Positions 26,882-36,418 of a stretch of 64,000 bases of DNA are shown piece after piece. Source of the DNA: DASPLX01 sp035627375 (lineage in GTDB: Bacteria > Pseudomonadota > Gammaproteobacteria > Burkholderiales > Burkholderiaceae_D). Numbering within the stretch: position 1 is the stretch's first letter; every line of letters starts with the position of its first letter. A program made the translations under genes and the position numbers. The notes under the pieces were generated by a model. It was not told the DNA's origin. It saw only the letters and a program-made list of their open reading frames with translations, and searched no databases. The DNA is taken from assembly GCA_035627375.1 (NCBI GenBank), contig DASPLX010000006.1:1-64000 (forward strand), given 5' to 3'.

Positions 26882-29701
26882 CTAGATGAGCGACATTTCG
26901 CGCGCCTTGGCAACCGCGCTGGTGCGGTTGTTGACGTTAAGCTTTGTATAAATGTTACGCAGGTGCCCCTTGACGGTTTCCTCGGACAAGAACAGCTGCC
27001 GTGCCAGGTCGCGATTCTTCAGGCCTTCGCCGACGAGACGCAATATCTCGATCTCGCGTTCCGAAAGTATGTTCCGTCTTCCGGTCGGCGGCATCTTGAC
27101 AGGCTGAGGATATTTCAACTGCACTTCGTCCCGGTCGAAGGCATGCAGGATCTGAACGAGGTATTCTCCGGGAACGCTGCTGATATCGCTTCCCTTAAGC
27201 AATTTGCGGCGCATGGCGATTTCCTGCACCAGTTCCTTCACCATGGGATCTTCATCGGCAATGGTGCGGCACAGTCCACCGACGGCCCCGAGCGCCAGCG
27301 CTTCGTTGATCGCGCGCAACGCATCGTCCTGCGCTCCGCTTTGGGCATGCAGTACGCCCTTGATGCAAAGAAGCCTGGTCGTCCAGGCATTGCGTTGATA
27401 GCGGCGCGCCTCCGTCAACAGTTCGTTCAGCAACCGCTGTCCCCGATCGACATAACCGGTTGCCAGCTTCAATCTGGCATCGACCACGCGGCCTTCGATG
27501 TTGTCGTACGACGGATCCCTGCCGAATTTCAGCATATCCGCATTTTGGGAAACTCCCATGGAATGCGCTATTCGCAAGGCCTGCTCCAGCAAGCCGCTCT
27601 TCAAGTGGATGTGGATGCGTTCCGCATGCAGTTTGCGGGTCGTCCGGTACACGCCCACCCGCTCCGCCGCCAGCGCGCCTTGCGTCAAATGATGGTCCGC
27701 CTCCTCGAACGAGCCGCGCAGCCACAGAATGCGTGCTGCGGTAATATGCGCCACGGCAGAGGTATCGCCAAAGCTGCGCGTATTCGCAAACAGCGCCATG
27801 CCGGACAACAGTTGCTCCGCCTCGTCGACCCGATTCTGCTCGTAGCATATGTGCGCATAAATTATGGACAACAATGAAAGTCCGTGAGAGTGCCGCCCCA
27901 ATTTCTCCGACAGAATCGCGCGTGTCGTGCTTATCTTGAATTCCGCTTCATTCACATTGCCAAGTTCCAGCAATATCAAGGCATGCAGCACCTCGGCATA
28001 TGCCTGTCCGTAATAGGAGGCATGAAATCCGAACAGATCCTTGGCAGTCGTGAAAAACCGCCCGGCCTGGTCGTAGTCGCGCCTGACGAACGCGGTGTAG
28101 CCGGCGACATTCAAGATCGCGCCCTCGTCGACCGGATCCCCCTTGCTCCGCCACATCGAGAGCCACTCCGCACTCTTCTGGCTCGCCAGGCTGTATCGTC
28201 CGGTCAGGGAGTAGAGAACGCAGCGCATCATCGATGCCTTGCGCACCAGCGACGCCGTCTTGTCGCCGTCATAGGTATCCTGAAGCAGCGTGGCGTCGAT
28301 CGCCTGGTCCAAGCGCGAAAACTCCAGTTCGGCATCCGCATAGCGATGAGACAGGATCAGGGCGCCGATATAGGACAACCAGATCTGCGGATTTTGCTCC
28401 AGATGCGGCCGCGGCAACATGGCGACCCATTGCAGGAGAGTCGCCATCTCGCCGCGCAATTGCACTAGTTCGTAATCGTAATCGGCAATCAAGTCTACGG
28501 CGTGATCATAATCGTGTGCCGCAAAGGCATAGCGAATCGCCTCGCTTTTCGATCCATGCAGTTCAAACCAGCTGCTGCCCGCGCGATAAAGCTGTTGCGC
28601 TTCCAGCCAAGAGGAGTGGACGAAGCGATTCCTCAGATACTCGCCGAACAGGTGATGATAGCGATACCACTTCCCCTTCCTGTCAAGAGGGAGCAGAAAC
28701 AGGTTTTTTCCAAGAATCACCTCAAATAAATGGCCGGCATCCCTTTCCATCAGCACGTCATAGCAAAGCTCGATGGAAAAGCGATCGAACAGGGCGGTGC
28801 GCATCAGAAAACTGCCGATACTGCCCGGCAAATTGGCCAGGATGATTTCTCCCAGATAAGCGGTGACGGTCCGATCGCTGCCAGAGTAGGAATCGATGAA
28901 TTCGTTGATGTCGGCGACGTTTTCCATCGCCGACAAGGCAAGCTGCAATCCTGCTATCCAGCCTTCCGTGCGTTCGTGCAGCGATCTGATCTGCATCGCC
29001 GTCAATTCCCGCCGGCTGCGCTCCCGGACGAAACAGGCCGCCTCATCAGGCTGCAGGCTCATATCCTCGGCATTGAGTTCGTAGACATCCTGGGTCAACC
29101 GAAGCTTGCTCAATTTGAGCGGGATCCGGACGCGCGAGGCAATGACGAACGTGTGGCGCCGCGGGCTGTGGTTGATGAGCCAATCGAGCGCCTGGTGAAT
29201 GGCATCGTTTTCGATCAGATGATAATCATCCAGGAACACCGCCAGTCTTTCGTTGGTCCTGGCTAGTTCGTCGCAAATCGACAGCACGCCCTCCTCGACC
29301 GAAGGCATGCCCGCGGAACCGGCGAAATCAAATCTGGGAATGCCTTCCGCATCGGAAAGCGTCTGTCGAAATGCCTCCATCAAATACTGAAAGAACCGGA
29401 CCGGATCGTTGTCGTCGGCGTCGAGGCTTATCCATACGGTTTTCCTGCCTCGCTCCTGGGCGAAGGCATGCAGCTTCCCCAAGGTCACGGTCTTCCCGTA
29501 ACCGGCGGGAGCGGTCAGACAAATCAACCGCCGCACGAGAGCCGTATCGAAGGTTTGCTCCAGCCGCGCAAGCGAAAGAAGATTCGCAGAGATCTTGTAC
29601 GGTGATAGTTTGCTTTCTACGATGGCTTGCCGTCCTCTCGTTAGAGGAACGGCATCTTTATTACGGCTTCTATCCAGTTCCAGTTTCTTTACGTTACTCA
29701 T
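26882..29701 (-). CDS. LAL/MalT-type ATP-dependent LuxR regulator, copy 1
   Basis: 939 aa from the ATG at 29701; an in-frame TTG at 29713 is a less likely start. P-loop APAGYGKT at residues 64-71, Walker B (LAVFLDDYHLIEND) near 155, a long helical TPR-like sensor region, and a C-terminal LuxR helix-turn-helix (SEREIEILRLVGEGLKNRDL, FLSEETVKGHLRNIYTKL). Such STAND ATPases are multimeric, ligand-gated transcription activators. It lies directly upstream of the flagellar operon on the same strand and has its own element D upstream, so it is the best candidate for an operon regulator (inference). About 160 nt separate its stop from fliQ. Confidence 0.93.
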   Translation of the reverse strand: MSNVKKLELDRSRNKDAVPLTRGRQAIVESKLSPYKISANLLSLARLEQTFDTALVRRLICLTAPAGYGKTVTLGKLHAFAQERGRKTVWISLDADDNDPVRFFQYLMEAFRQTLSDAEGIPRFDFAGSAGMPSVEEGVLSICDELARTNERLAVFLDDYHLIENDAIHQALDWLINHSPRRHTFVIASRVRIPLKLSKLRLTQDVYELNAEDMSLQPDEAACFVRERSRRELTAMQIRSLHERTEGWIAGLQLALSAMENVADINEFIDSYSGSDRTVTAYLGEIILANLPGSIGSFLMRTALFDRFSIELCYDVLMERDAGHLFEVILGKNLFLLPLDRKGKWYRYHHLFGEYLRNRFVHSSWLEAQQLYRAGSSWFELHGSKSEAIRYAFAAHDYDHAVDLIADYDYELVQLRGEMATLLQWVAMLPRPHLEQNPQIWLSYIGALILSHRYADAELEFSRLDQAIDATLLQDTYDGDKTASLVRKASMMRCVLYSLTGRYSLASQKSAEWLSMWRSKGDPVDEGAILNVAGYTAFVRRDYDQAGRFFTTAKDLFGFHASYYGQAYAEVLHALILLELGNVNEAEFKISTTRAILSEKLGRHSHGLSLLSIIYAHICYEQNRVDEAEQLLSGMALFANTRSFGDTSAVAHITAARILWLRGSFEEADHHLTQGALAAERVGVYRTTRKLHAERIHIHLKSGLLEQALRIAHSMGVSQNADMLKFGRDPSYDNIEGRVVDARLKLATGYVDRGQRLLNELLTEARRYQRNAWTTRLLCIKGVLHAQSGAQDDALRAINEALALGAVGGLCRTIADEDPMVKELVQEIAMRRKLLKGSDISSVPGEYLVQILHAFDRDEVQLKYPQPVKMPPTGRRNILSEREIEILRLVGEGLKNRDLARQLFLSEETVKGHLRNIYTKLNVNNRTSAVAKAREMSLI

Positions 29702-29848
29702 GAGACTCGGCAAACACAGGGCTTGGACCTCCTCCCTATCGAAATCAAGGAATTTCCACCAGACGTCTCGCTAGCACGAGCGAGCGAACATCCAGCCCGT
29801 CATGCATTAAGCGACATTCCAATATTGATTTCTCTTGCCAAGATAGAC

Positions 29849-29886
29849 ACCCCACTAAAGGGGGGGATTTATTTCACATTGCAAAA
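29849..29886 (-). promoter_or_regulatory. Shared palindrome-hairpin element D, upstream of LuxR copy 1
   Basis: Minus-strand reading: TTTTGCAATGTGAAA (29886-29872), AAAT-rich spacer, then CCCCCCC-TTTA-GTGGGGT ending at 29849. It aligns to A-C without gaps but with a slightly weakened palindrome. It ends about 147 nt before the ATG at 29701, farther than in the other three cases. Confidence 0.65.
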
Positions 29887-30646
29887 ACCCCCTCCGCCTA
29901 TCGCATGGTCAAAGTGCATCTCCGCGCTCGCATCTTCAAACTTCCGCTATCGCACCGGCCGGAGAGCCAACATTCCATCAAGATCCGCGATAGCTGGCCG
30001 GTACGCCTGGGCATTGCCATTCCGTCGAACACCGTTTTCACGTAATCGACGGAACGGGCCCTTACAGCCGGGGGTGCAAACGCCGTGAACACATTGTTGG
30101 AATCCAGCGGCGGCGCGCCATCGCATCCTGCATTGGCGGCATGGCGGTCGACGCCATCTTGGCGTCACAGAATTTCGCCATGAATCTGACAAAAAATGTC
30201 GCGCCGAGTGGAAAGTGACAAATTTTGCAGGCGCCTTTCATTAATTTCACTTCAAATTCGGTGTATCTCGGGTGGCCCAGGGTTTGCTTATAAGTAAAAC
30301 AAGAACGGCTCACATGCTTCTAAAGAGCAGGAAGACCGTCAATAGAACTCATTGACACCGGGATGACATTCAAATGGGTTCCACTTATCACTCGCTGCGG
30401 AGGACGTCCCATATGTTTCATTCATTTGGCATGCTTGTTTGCGATGCGCTCTCATTCTTGCCGCATTTTCGTTAGCCGGCACCGGCGATCGGGTCGACGA
30501 TCAAATCAAGATACAGCACGGCGCACAAGCCTCGTTCATCGGCGCGCCATATCGATATCCTTCGGGAATACAGACGTACGGAGCGAGTTTTCCGAATATC
30601 GGTGCGCATCTGTTCCCGAAGTCGGCTACTGAGACAGCGCGAAGCC
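29887..30646. other. Intergenic region between divergent LuxR genes
   Basis: About 760 bp with no confident gene. Several short frames exist on both strands but lack good ribosome sites, apart from the 20-codon frame at 30413. The stretch 30190-30310 is AT-rich and likely holds the promoter of the plus-strand LuxR genes. The open frame at 30439-30696 (TTG start) has a hydrophobic beginning and could be the shifted continuation of the 30413 frame. Confidence 0.5.
30413..30475 (+). CDS. Possible 20-aa leader peptide or frameshifted secreted protein start
   Basis: ATG with a perfect GGAGG 8 nt upstream (30400-30404), the best ribosome site in this intergenic region, followed by 20 codons (MFHSFGMLVCDALSFLPHFR) and TAG. 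A one-base shift after about codon 9 would join it to a frame with a signal-like ALILAAFSLAG and about 70 further codons reaching into the LuxR copy 2 start. It could therefore be a leader peptide controlling the downstream regulators, or a decayed small secreted-protein gene. Confidence 0.3.
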   Translation: MFHSFGMLVCDALSFLPHFR

Positions 30647-33469
30647 ATGGGAACAGCAAATACATCCATCGACGCAAGCTCGCGGAATCGCAATGATGCC
30701 GGCGCCGCCCGTCAATCGCTCGCACATTTCGGCAGCAAGCTCGCGTCTCCTCACAGACTGCTTGATCCGCTCCCGATTCCTCGTCTGGAAGTGCAATTCG
30801 ACGTTGCGCTCGCGAAGAGGCTGGTCACGCTGACCGCGGCGACCGGATACGGAAAGACGACCACGCTCATCAAGCTGCGCAGCTTTGCCGAAAACCGTGG
30901 TGTCAAGACAGGCTGGATCAATCTTGATGCCGACGACAGCGACCCGATTCGTTTTCTTCACCACATCGCAGAGGCGTTGAAACGCGCCGTACCTGAGTCG
31001 GCCTGCGCGCCCCTGGCGCATATCGGAAGCGGCAGTGCGCCGTCGATAGAGAGCATCCTGCTTGCCGTTTGCGAAGCGTTGTTCAAGGCAGACGGTCCGG
31101 TGGCATTGTTCCTGGACGATTACCAGCTCATAGAAAATGCCGTCATACACGAAGCGATGGACTGGCTCACCGCTCGCAGTCCGCGGCGCCTCGCATTCTT
31201 CATCGCATCGCGCAAGCCTCTCCCGCTGAAACTGGGCAAACTTCGACTTGCCCAGGATATCCACGAAATCGGCGCAGAAGAATTAAGCTTGCTGCCGGAT
31301 GAGGCGGGTCAGTACCTTGAGGCGCTAAGCGGACGGCATCTGAGCGCCGCGCATGTCCGCCTGTTGCACAGGCGCACCGAAGGTTGGGTAGCGGGTCTGC
31401 AGCTGGCCGCGCTGGCGCTGCGAAAAGCCGACGACGTCGATGCATTTGTCCAATCCCTCTCCGGCAGTAATCGCGATATCACTACCTACCTGGGAGAGAT
31501 CGTGCTTTCCCGATTGCCGGAGCATGTCGCGGCGTTCATGAAACGCACCGCTCTGTTCGACCGCTTCTCCGTCGAGCTGTGCAGGGACGTCTTGAACGAG
31601 CAACAGGCCGCATCGCTCATTGAAACGATCCAGGCAAACAATTTGTTTCTGGTTCCGCTTGATCGGCACGGGCAGTGGTATCGGTACCATCAATTGTTCG
31701 GAGATTATTTGAAGAAGCGGTTCATCGCGCACGCTCCGCTGGAAGCGGAAGCTCGCCTCGGCGCCGCAAGCGTCTGGTTTGAACAGCGTCATTCGGCCCA
31801 TGAGGCAATCAACTATGCGTTTGCGTCGCAGGACTATCGCCGCGCGGCGGATTTGGTCAGCCGCCATGCCGATGGCTTGGTCCGTCGTCTAGGCGAGCAC
31901 GCGACCTTGGCGAGTTGGATCAATGCGCTGCCACGCGCCTGCGTCGAGCGATATCCGAAGATCCGTCTCGCGTATATCTGGTCGATGCTCCTGACGCATC
32001 GCTACGCGGAAGCCGACAAGGAGCTTTCCGCGCTTGAGCAGGTCATCGATGCGAATCCTTGCGATGCCGCGGCAAAACAGGAAACATCGATGCTGACGTC
32101 CTTGGTCAGCAAGACCAAGATGATGCGATGCATCTATTACGGCTTCGCGGAGAAACACGAACTCGCCGGAAAATTGTGCCGGGAATGGCTGACGCGCTGG
32201 GAATACGACGGCGAACCGCTCGACGTCGCGACAGTCTTGCTGGCACTGGGCTGCAATGCTTACTTTACCCGCGACTACGTTCAAGCCGAACAAATCCTGT
32301 GCAAGGCGAGAAAGGCTCTCGATCAATGCTGCTCCCATTACGGCACCGCCTACGCGGAGACGTTTCATGCAATGACGGTTCTGGAAAGCGGGAACGCCGA
32401 AGCAGCCGACCGCATACTGATGGCCGAACGCCGGTCTATCAGCCAGAAACTCGGTCAGCATTCGGATGGCGATCTTCTTCTGACCGCAATTCATGCACAC
32501 GCGCACTATGAGCGCAACGATATCGACGCCGCCGACCGATTGCTGGATGGCCTTTCGACATTTACGAATACTTACGGCCTCGGCGAGCACGCGATGCTGC
32601 TGGCCCTAACCAAGGCGCGTCTTCTTGCATCACGAAATTTGTACGATCAAGCGGACAGCTACCTCGCTGAAACCAGTTCCGCCTTCGAACATGCCGGGAT
32701 GCGACACAGAGCTCTTCTGCTCGCCGCCGAGCGCATTCATCTGCATTTGCGGAACAAGCGGGCCGGACAAGCCGTTCGCATTGCGCAGTCCTTCGGCTTC
32801 GTCGAAGCGGAATGCGGCGCTTCGTTCCGCGACGACATGCTGGATAACGATATCGAGCTTCGATTGACCGGCCTCCGTTTGAGATTAACGTCGGGCAACT
32901 TCGGATTGGCGCATCCGCTGTTGAACGCATTGGCGGCCGAGGCGAGACGCATAGGGGCCGGCAGAATTCTTGCGAAATTACTATGCATCAAAGCCAGCAT
33001 GTTCGATATGGAAGGCAATCGCAAGGAAGCGTTGCGGCACATCGATGATGCGCTGGCCGTCGGCGCCGCAGGCGGACTGTGCCGCACGATAGTCGATGAA
33101 GGAGAATGGGTCGGCGAGCTCGTGCAGGAAATCGCCGATCGACGCCTGCGCTTGCGAAAAGAATCCGCAACCGGCAAACAGTTCGAATACCTCCAACGCT
33201 TATTGAATGCATTCGGAAGAGAATATGCAGAACCGCAAAGCAATCCGATCCTTCAGGCGTCGATATTGGTCAAACAATACTTGCTTTCTGAGCGAGAAGT
33301 GCAAATATTGAAATTGGTTGAAAAAGGCTTGAAGAATTGTGAACTTGCAAAGCAATTATTCCTGTCCGATGAAACCATAAAATGGCATTTGCGGAATATC
33401 TATTCGAAGCTTTCCGTGAACAACCGCAGCGGTGCGGCCGCCAGAGCGCGTGAACTTTCGCTCCTCTAG
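30647..33469 (+). CDS. LAL/MalT-type ATP-dependent LuxR regulator, copy 2
   Basis: 940 aa from the ATG at 30647; a GTG at 30602 is in frame but has no ribosome site. P-loop AATGYGKT at residues 64-71, where the usual Pro-Ala is changed to Ala-Thr; Walker B VALFLDDYQLIENA; helical middle; C-terminal LuxR helix-turn-helix (LSEREVQILKLVEKGLKNCEL, FLSDETIKWHLRNIYSKL). It is the most divergent of the three plus-strand copies. It is followed after 3 nt by copy 3, so the two form an operon. The targets are unknown. Confidence 0.92.
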   Translation: MGTANTSIDASSRNRNDAGAARQSLAHFGSKLASPHRLLDPLPIPRLEVQFDVALAKRLVTLTAATGYGKTTTLIKLRSFAENRGVKTGWINLDADDSDPIRFLHHIAEALKRAVPESACAPLAHIGSGSAPSIESILLAVCEALFKADGPVALFLDDYQLIENAVIHEAMDWLTARSPRRLAFFIASRKPLPLKLGKLRLAQDIHEIGAEELSLLPDEAGQYLEALSGRHLSAAHVRLLHRRTEGWVAGLQLAALALRKADDVDAFVQSLSGSNRDITTYLGEIVLSRLPEHVAAFMKRTALFDRFSVELCRDVLNEQQAASLIETIQANNLFLVPLDRHGQWYRYHQLFGDYLKKRFIAHAPLEAEARLGAASVWFEQRHSAHEAINYAFASQDYRRAADLVSRHADGLVRRLGEHATLASWINALPRACVERYPKIRLAYIWSMLLTHRYAEADKELSALEQVIDANPCDAAAKQETSMLTSLVSKTKMMRCIYYGFAEKHELAGKLCREWLTRWEYDGEPLDVATVLLALGCNAYFTRDYVQAEQILCKARKALDQCCSHYGTAYAETFHAMTVLESGNAEAADRILMAERRSISQKLGQHSDGDLLLTAIHAHAHYERNDIDAADRLLDGLSTFTNTYGLGEHAMLLALTKARLLASRNLYDQADSYLAETSSAFEHAGMRHRALLLAAERIHLHLRNKRAGQAVRIAQSFGFVEAECGASFRDDMLDNDIELRLTGLRLRLTSGNFGLAHPLLNALAAEARRIGAGRILAKLLCIKASMFDMEGNRKEALRHIDDALAVGAAGGLCRTIVDEGEWVGELVQEIADRRLRLRKESATGKQFEYLQRLLNAFGREYAEPQSNPILQASILVKQYLLSEREVQILKLVEKGLKNCELAKQLFLSDETIKWHLRNIYSKLSVNNRSGAAARARELSLL

Positions 33470-33472
33470 GAA

Positions 33473-36295
33473 ATGAATACCGTACAAAAGCCCATTTCCA
33501 TTGACCCGCCCGGCACGAACGAACCGCCAGGGAATTACGAACGGCTGACATTCATCGACAGCAAACTCGCGCCGCCGCATATCTCGTTCGATATGTTGCC
33601 GATTCTTCGCCTTGAGGAACGGTTCGGCGCCGCGCTCGGGCGACGGCTCGTGTGTATAAGCGCGCCTGCCGGATACGGCAAGACCACCACTCTGACCAAG
33701 TTGCACGATTTCGCGCAAATCCATGGCATCAAGACTGGCTGGATCGCTATCGGCAGCGAAGATAACGATCCGGTACGCTTTCTATATCTCGTTTTTGAGG
33801 CGCTATCGCGCGCCATTCCCGGATTGACCCTGCCGACGTACTCATGTGAGACGAACCGCAGCGCTCCCTCGATCGAAACAATTCTGGCGTCCTTGTGCGA
33901 TACGGTTACTGCCACCGAGAATAGGATCGGCCTGTTCCTGGACGACTACCATTTGATCGACAATGACGTCGTACATCGCGCGATGGATTGGTTGATCAAC
34001 CGCGGACCGCAGAACCTTTCATTCATTGTCGCGACGCGCAAACAACTGCCCATCAGGTTAAGCAAGCTTCGCCTCGCACAGGATATCCACGAAATCAACG
34101 CAGGCGACCTGAGCCTGAAGCGCGAGGAAGCGGAAGTCTTCCTCAATTGCGCCGGCGGACAGAGACTGACGGTCGGGCAGATCAAGCTGCTCCATGAACG
34201 CACCGAAGGTTGGATCGCCGGATTGCAACTCGCTTCCCTGGCTCTACGTAGAGTTCGAAATGTCGACGAATTCATCAATGCGTTTTCCGGCAACGACAGG
34301 GACATTACCGCCTATCTGGGCGAACTCGTGTTATCCCAACTACCGGATAGCCTTTGCAGATTCCTGAAACGCACGGCGCTCTTCGACTATTTCTCAGTCG
34401 AATTCTGCCGCGAAATCCTGGCCGAAGACGAAGCCGCCTCGTTGATCGAGTCGATCCGGGAAAGCGGTTTGTTTCTGGTTTCTCTCGATCGGCAAGGCCA
34501 ATGGTTCCGATACCATCATCTGTTCGGCGATTATCTGAAATCCCAATTCATCCTCTTCGCCCCCAATGAAGCAAAGGTGCTTTATAACGCCGCAAGTACA
34601 TGGTTCGAGCTGCGCGAGTGCGCGAATGACGCGATCCGGTATGCCTTGGCCGCCCAGGAATACGGCCGCGCCGCCGATTTGATCGGCAAATGCGCGGAGA
34701 ACCTGGTACGGTTGCGAGGCGAGTACACCACGTTATTGAACTGGATTGAAGCCCTGCCTCGTCATTGCGTCGAAGAGCGTCCTGTGATTCAGGTCGCTTA
34801 CGCTTGGGCATTGATGCTGACTCATCAGTACCAGAAAGCCGAGTCCGAGATCGCCAGTCTGGAAAAGCTTACCCGCATCCTGGACCGGCCAGACATGTCG
34901 GAAGAAGGGCGCACGTTGCTTTCACGGCTGAAGTCCAAGGTTACCGTGTTGCGATGCATCTATTACGGCGTCACTGCGCAGCCGGCGCTTGCCGAAGCGC
35001 AAACCAGAGAATGGCTCGAGAAACAAGCGCCCGATAGCGATCCCATCGATCTCTCGGCCATGCTGCATGTAGCCGGATACATTGCCTTTCTCAGCCATGA
35101 ATTCAAACAGGCCGCAAGGAATTTCCTGGCGGCCAGAAAGATACTTGAGCAGGCCGGTTCCTATCAGGGCATTGCATTTCCCATTGCACTGCATGGATAT
35201 GCCATCCTGGAGCAAGGCGACGCGATGGAAGCCGAGCGAATCGTGCTCGAAGCTCGGGCAAGAATTTCCGAGAAAATCGGAACTCATACCGCCGGAGCGT
35301 TCTCTCTCGACGCGCTGCATGCACGCGTATGCTACGAACAAAACAGGATCGACGAGGCGGAAAGAATATTGGATAACGCCTTCACTTTTTCGAATACCCT
35401 CATTTTTGGCGAAGGCTCGTTATTCGCCCATGCCACCAAAGCACGCATACTCTGGCTACGCGGCCTATTGGATGAATCAGACAACCATCTTGCTCAAGCG
35501 GCTTCCGCCGCGAAGCAAATCCGCGCCGATCGAGCGGCATTCATGTTGAATGCCGAGCGCATACACCTCTTATTGAAGAGCGAACGGATCGAACAGGCTT
35601 TATCGATCGCGCACTCCATCGGTCTGCTGGACACTTCCCGTGACCCAAGCCGGTCCCGGAATCCTCCGGAACGCTGCACCGGAGTTCGATTGGTCGACAT
35701 CAGATTGCAATTGGCGACCGGCCATGCCGAACGGGCACAGCTACCGCTGAACGATCTCATCGTCAAGGCGCGCCGCTACGGGATCAAGAGATGGTTAGTC
35801 AAATTCCTGTGTATCAAAGCCGGAATTCTGGCCGCCGACAATAGCCGCGATGAGGCGTTGCGCATTCTCGATGAAGCGCTGGTTCTTGGCGCCGCCGGAG
35901 GACTGTATCGCACCGTTATCGACGAAGGTAACGTGGTCGAAGAGCTGCTGCAGAAAATTGCCGACCGCCGTCGGTCCGGGAAGGAGCGCTCAGGCGCAGC
36001 CCCTTTATCCGAATATTTGATTCAGCTGCTGTATGCCTTCGGAAGGGAGCAGGTTCCAACCTCTTCCGCTCCCGTCGTCAGTCCATTGGCGTTGCCAAGG
36101 CAGGACATGCTATCGGAGCGTGAAATTCAAATCCTCAAGCTGGTCGACATGGGACTGAAGAACCGTGATCTGGCCAAGCAATTGTTCGTATCCGACGAAA
36201 CAATCAAATGGCATTTACGTAACATCTATGCAAAACTCAGTGTGAATAGCCGCACGAGCGCCGTTGCCAGGGCGCGCGAACTCTCATTGCTGTAA
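33473..36295 (+). CDS. LAL/MalT-type ATP-dependent LuxR regulator, copy 3
   Basis: 940 aa. P-loop APAGYGKT at residues 64-71, Walker B LFLDDYHLIDND, a long TPR-like region (for example YEQNRIDEAERILDNAFTFS, shared nearly word for word with copy 4), and a C-terminal helix-turn-helix (LSEREIQILKLVDMGLKNRDL, FVSDETIKWHLRNIYAKLSV). The start ATG lies 3 nt after the TAG of copy 2, with AGGA spanning the junction. Its close similarity to copy 4 indicates recent duplication. Confidence 0.93.
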   Translation: MNTVQKPISIDPPGTNEPPGNYERLTFIDSKLAPPHISFDMLPILRLEERFGAALGRRLVCISAPAGYGKTTTLTKLHDFAQIHGIKTGWIAIGSEDNDPVRFLYLVFEALSRAIPGLTLPTYSCETNRSAPSIETILASLCDTVTATENRIGLFLDDYHLIDNDVVHRAMDWLINRGPQNLSFIVATRKQLPIRLSKLRLAQDIHEINAGDLSLKREEAEVFLNCAGGQRLTVGQIKLLHERTEGWIAGLQLASLALRRVRNVDEFINAFSGNDRDITAYLGELVLSQLPDSLCRFLKRTALFDYFSVEFCREILAEDEAASLIESIRESGLFLVSLDRQGQWFRYHHLFGDYLKSQFILFAPNEAKVLYNAASTWFELRECANDAIRYALAAQEYGRAADLIGKCAENLVRLRGEYTTLLNWIEALPRHCVEERPVIQVAYAWALMLTHQYQKAESEIASLEKLTRILDRPDMSEEGRTLLSRLKSKVTVLRCIYYGVTAQPALAEAQTREWLEKQAPDSDPIDLSAMLHVAGYIAFLSHEFKQAARNFLAARKILEQAGSYQGIAFPIALHGYAILEQGDAMEAERIVLEARARISEKIGTHTAGAFSLDALHARVCYEQNRIDEAERILDNAFTFSNTLIFGEGSLFAHATKARILWLRGLLDESDNHLAQAASAAKQIRADRAAFMLNAERIHLLLKSERIEQALSIAHSIGLLDTSRDPSRSRNPPERCTGVRLVDIRLQLATGHAERAQLPLNDLIVKARRYGIKRWLVKFLCIKAGILAADNSRDEALRILDEALVLGAAGGLYRTVIDEGNVVEELLQKIADRRRSGKERSGAAPLSEYLIQLLYAFGREQVPTSSAPVVSPLALPRQDMLSEREIQILKLVDMGLKNRDLAKQLFVSDETIKWHLRNIYAKLSVNSRTSAVARARELSLL

Positions 36296-36300
36296 ATTGC

Positions 36301-36386
36301 CATCAGGCAACATCCATTCGAAGCTTTCCGTACGTAGTCGCATTCGTGCTGCAGCCGGAGTACGTGAGCTCTCGCTTTTCTGTTAA
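36301..36386 (+). pseudogene. 3' relic of another LuxR paralog
   Basis: Between copies 3 and 4 a stretch aligns to the last 25 or so codons of the LuxR genes. AAC-ATC-CAT-TCG-AAG-CTT-TCC (36309-36329) matches the copy 2 segment encoding NIYSKLS at 17 of 21 positions or better. It continues through a degraded middle to GTACGTGAGCTCTCGCTTTTC, matching REL-SL-L at the end of the family, and TAA at 36384. A one-base loss near 36307 breaks the upstream match. It is what remains of a deleted fifth copy or of a partial duplication. Confidence 0.7.
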
Positions 36387-36418
36387 CGCAATACCTGCGA
36401 ATACACAGGTGCAACGCC

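Noticed and set aside
29905..30046. A 46-codon plus-strand frame next to element D
   Set aside because: No ribosome site, no recognisable protein features, and an overlapping minus-strand frame of similar quality; support is too weak.
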